Part shown: positions 5,615 to 6,187 of the stretch, one piece after another
Numbering within the stretch: position 1 is the stretch's first letter
How the letters are laid out: each line of letters begins with the position of its first letter
Assembly (NCBI GenBank): GCA_003514865.1
Contig: DOON01000056.1
Span: 13,368-19,554 of the forward strand
Length of the DNA: 6,187 nucleotides
Source: Clostridiales bacterium
GTDB lineage: Bacteria > Bacillota_A > Clostridia > Tissierellales > Sedimentibacteraceae
Direction of reading: 5' to 3'
Program-made: the position numbers and the translations under genes
The notes under the pieces: model-generated
Told to the model about the DNA's origin: nothing
Databases searched by the model: none
The model's input: only the letters and a program-made list of their open reading frames with translations

Positions 5615-6187
5615 ATGAAAAAAGCAGTTATAGTATCTGCAGCAAGAACACCAATAGGTTCATTCGGAGGAGCCCTTGCTCCTTTATCAGCTGTGGAATT
5701 AGGAGTTATTGCAGCAAAGGAAGCAATAAAAAGAGCAGGAATCGAGCCAAGCGCTGTTGAAGAAGTTTATTTTGGAAATGTATTGGGAGCAGGTCTTGGA
5801 CAGAACGTTGCAAGACAGGTAACACTGGGAGCAGGAATTCCTGTTGAAACTCCTGCATTGACAATTAATATGGTGTGTGGCTCAGGATTAAGAGCAGTAA
5901 GCATGGCAGCACAGTTTGTTGAAAGCGGACAGTGCGATGTAATATTGTGCGGCGGAACAGAAAGCATGACAAACGCTCCTTATCTTTTACCTAAAGCAAG
6001 ATGGGGACAGAGAATGGGAGACGGTCAAATAGTAGATTACATGGTTTATGATGGTTTAACAGATGTTTACAATAAATATCACATGGGAATCACAGCAGAA
6101 AATATTGCAGAGCAATACGGAATTACAAAGGAAGAACAGGATGCATTTGCTGTACAAAGCCAGAACAAGGCTGAGGAAGCTCAGAAA
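5615..6187 (+). CDS. Acetyl-CoA C-acetyltransferase (thiolase), 3' end outside window
   Basis: Condenses two acetyl-CoA to acetoacetyl-CoA, or cleaves acetoacetyl-CoA in the reverse direction, in the cytoplasm. It is the entry step of clostridial butyrate/butanol formation or the last step of acetoacetate and fatty-acid breakdown. The first 191 of about 390 residues are present. Visible thiolase features are [16 protein letters not shown] (7-22), [15 protein letters not shown] (54-68), [10 protein letters not shown] with nucleophile Cys88 (85-94), [14 protein letters not shown] (113-126) and the HMG motif (156-158). The distal catalytic GHP and CxG motifs lie beyond the window. The ATG at 5615 has GGAGG seven bases upstream. 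Codons are strongly biased to GGA, GCA and AGA, unlike the more mixed usage of the ger genes, which suggests high expression. Sequence resembles clostridial ThlA/AtoB enzymes. The choice between biosynthetic and degradative roles needs the downstream genes, so no symbol is given. Confidence 0.95.
   Translation, partial: MKKAVIVSAARTPIGSFGGALAPLSAVELGVIAAKEAIKRAGIEPSAVEEVYFGNVLGAGLGQNVARQVTLGAGIPVETPALTINMVCGSGLRAVSMAAQFVESGQCDVILCGGTESMTNAPYLLPKARWGQRMGDGQIVDYMVYDGLTDVYNKYHMGITAENIAEQYGITKEEQDAFAVQSQNKAEEAQK

Noticed and set aside
5767..5967. Minus-strand open frame inside the thiolase gene
   Set aside because: Shadow of a clearly coding plus-strand gene with conserved thiolase motifs.

Overview
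The window looks like chromosomal DNA of an endospore-forming anaerobic Firmicute of the class Clostridia. The reasons are a GerA-type spore germinant receptor operon, Shine-Dalgarno (SD) sequences of the AGGAGG type in front of most genes, very AT-rich intergenic DNA, and a clostridial-looking acetyl-CoA acetyltransferase. I cannot name the genus from sequence alone.

Layout. Positions 1-3546 (minus strand) carry a compact germinant receptor operon, read right to left: a 66-residue protein with two membrane segments, then the A subunit, the B subunit, and the lipoprotein C subunit, which is cut by the left window edge. The genes are spaced by 9 bases, overlap by 8 bases and overlap by 1 base, so they are very probably co-transcribed and translationally coupled. 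A sigma-G-like promoter lies just upstream of the small gene. At 3624-3651 a strong intrinsic terminator separates this operon from the next minus-strand gene. That gene (3667-5343) encodes a 558-residue sigma-54 enhancer-binding regulator with PAS sensing, an AAA+ ATPase with an intact GAFTGA motif, and a Fis-type helix-turn-helix. Across a 271-base AT-rich divergent intergenic region, a thiolase gene starts on the plus strand at 5615 and runs off the right edge.

Regulation. The divergent intergenic region is the most informative part of the window. It has a well-spaced sigma-54 -24/-12 promoter for the thiolase. Two matching TATGCA-N4-TGCA dyads lie 32 bp apart, about 95 and 127 bp upstream of the predicted start, which is where an enhancer-binding protein would bind. 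A sigma-A promoter for the regulator gene has its -35 box inside the distal dyad. I infer that the regulator activates the thiolase (and whatever follows it) through sigma-54 while limiting its own transcription.

The two halves look functionally unrelated: spore germination on the left, acetyl-CoA/acetoacetyl-CoA metabolism and its control on the right. I see no mobile element, CRISPR array, tRNA, rRNA or phage gene. Nothing here demands a wholly new system. The best leads are the regulatory switch at 5440-5589 and the small membrane protein heading the germination operon.
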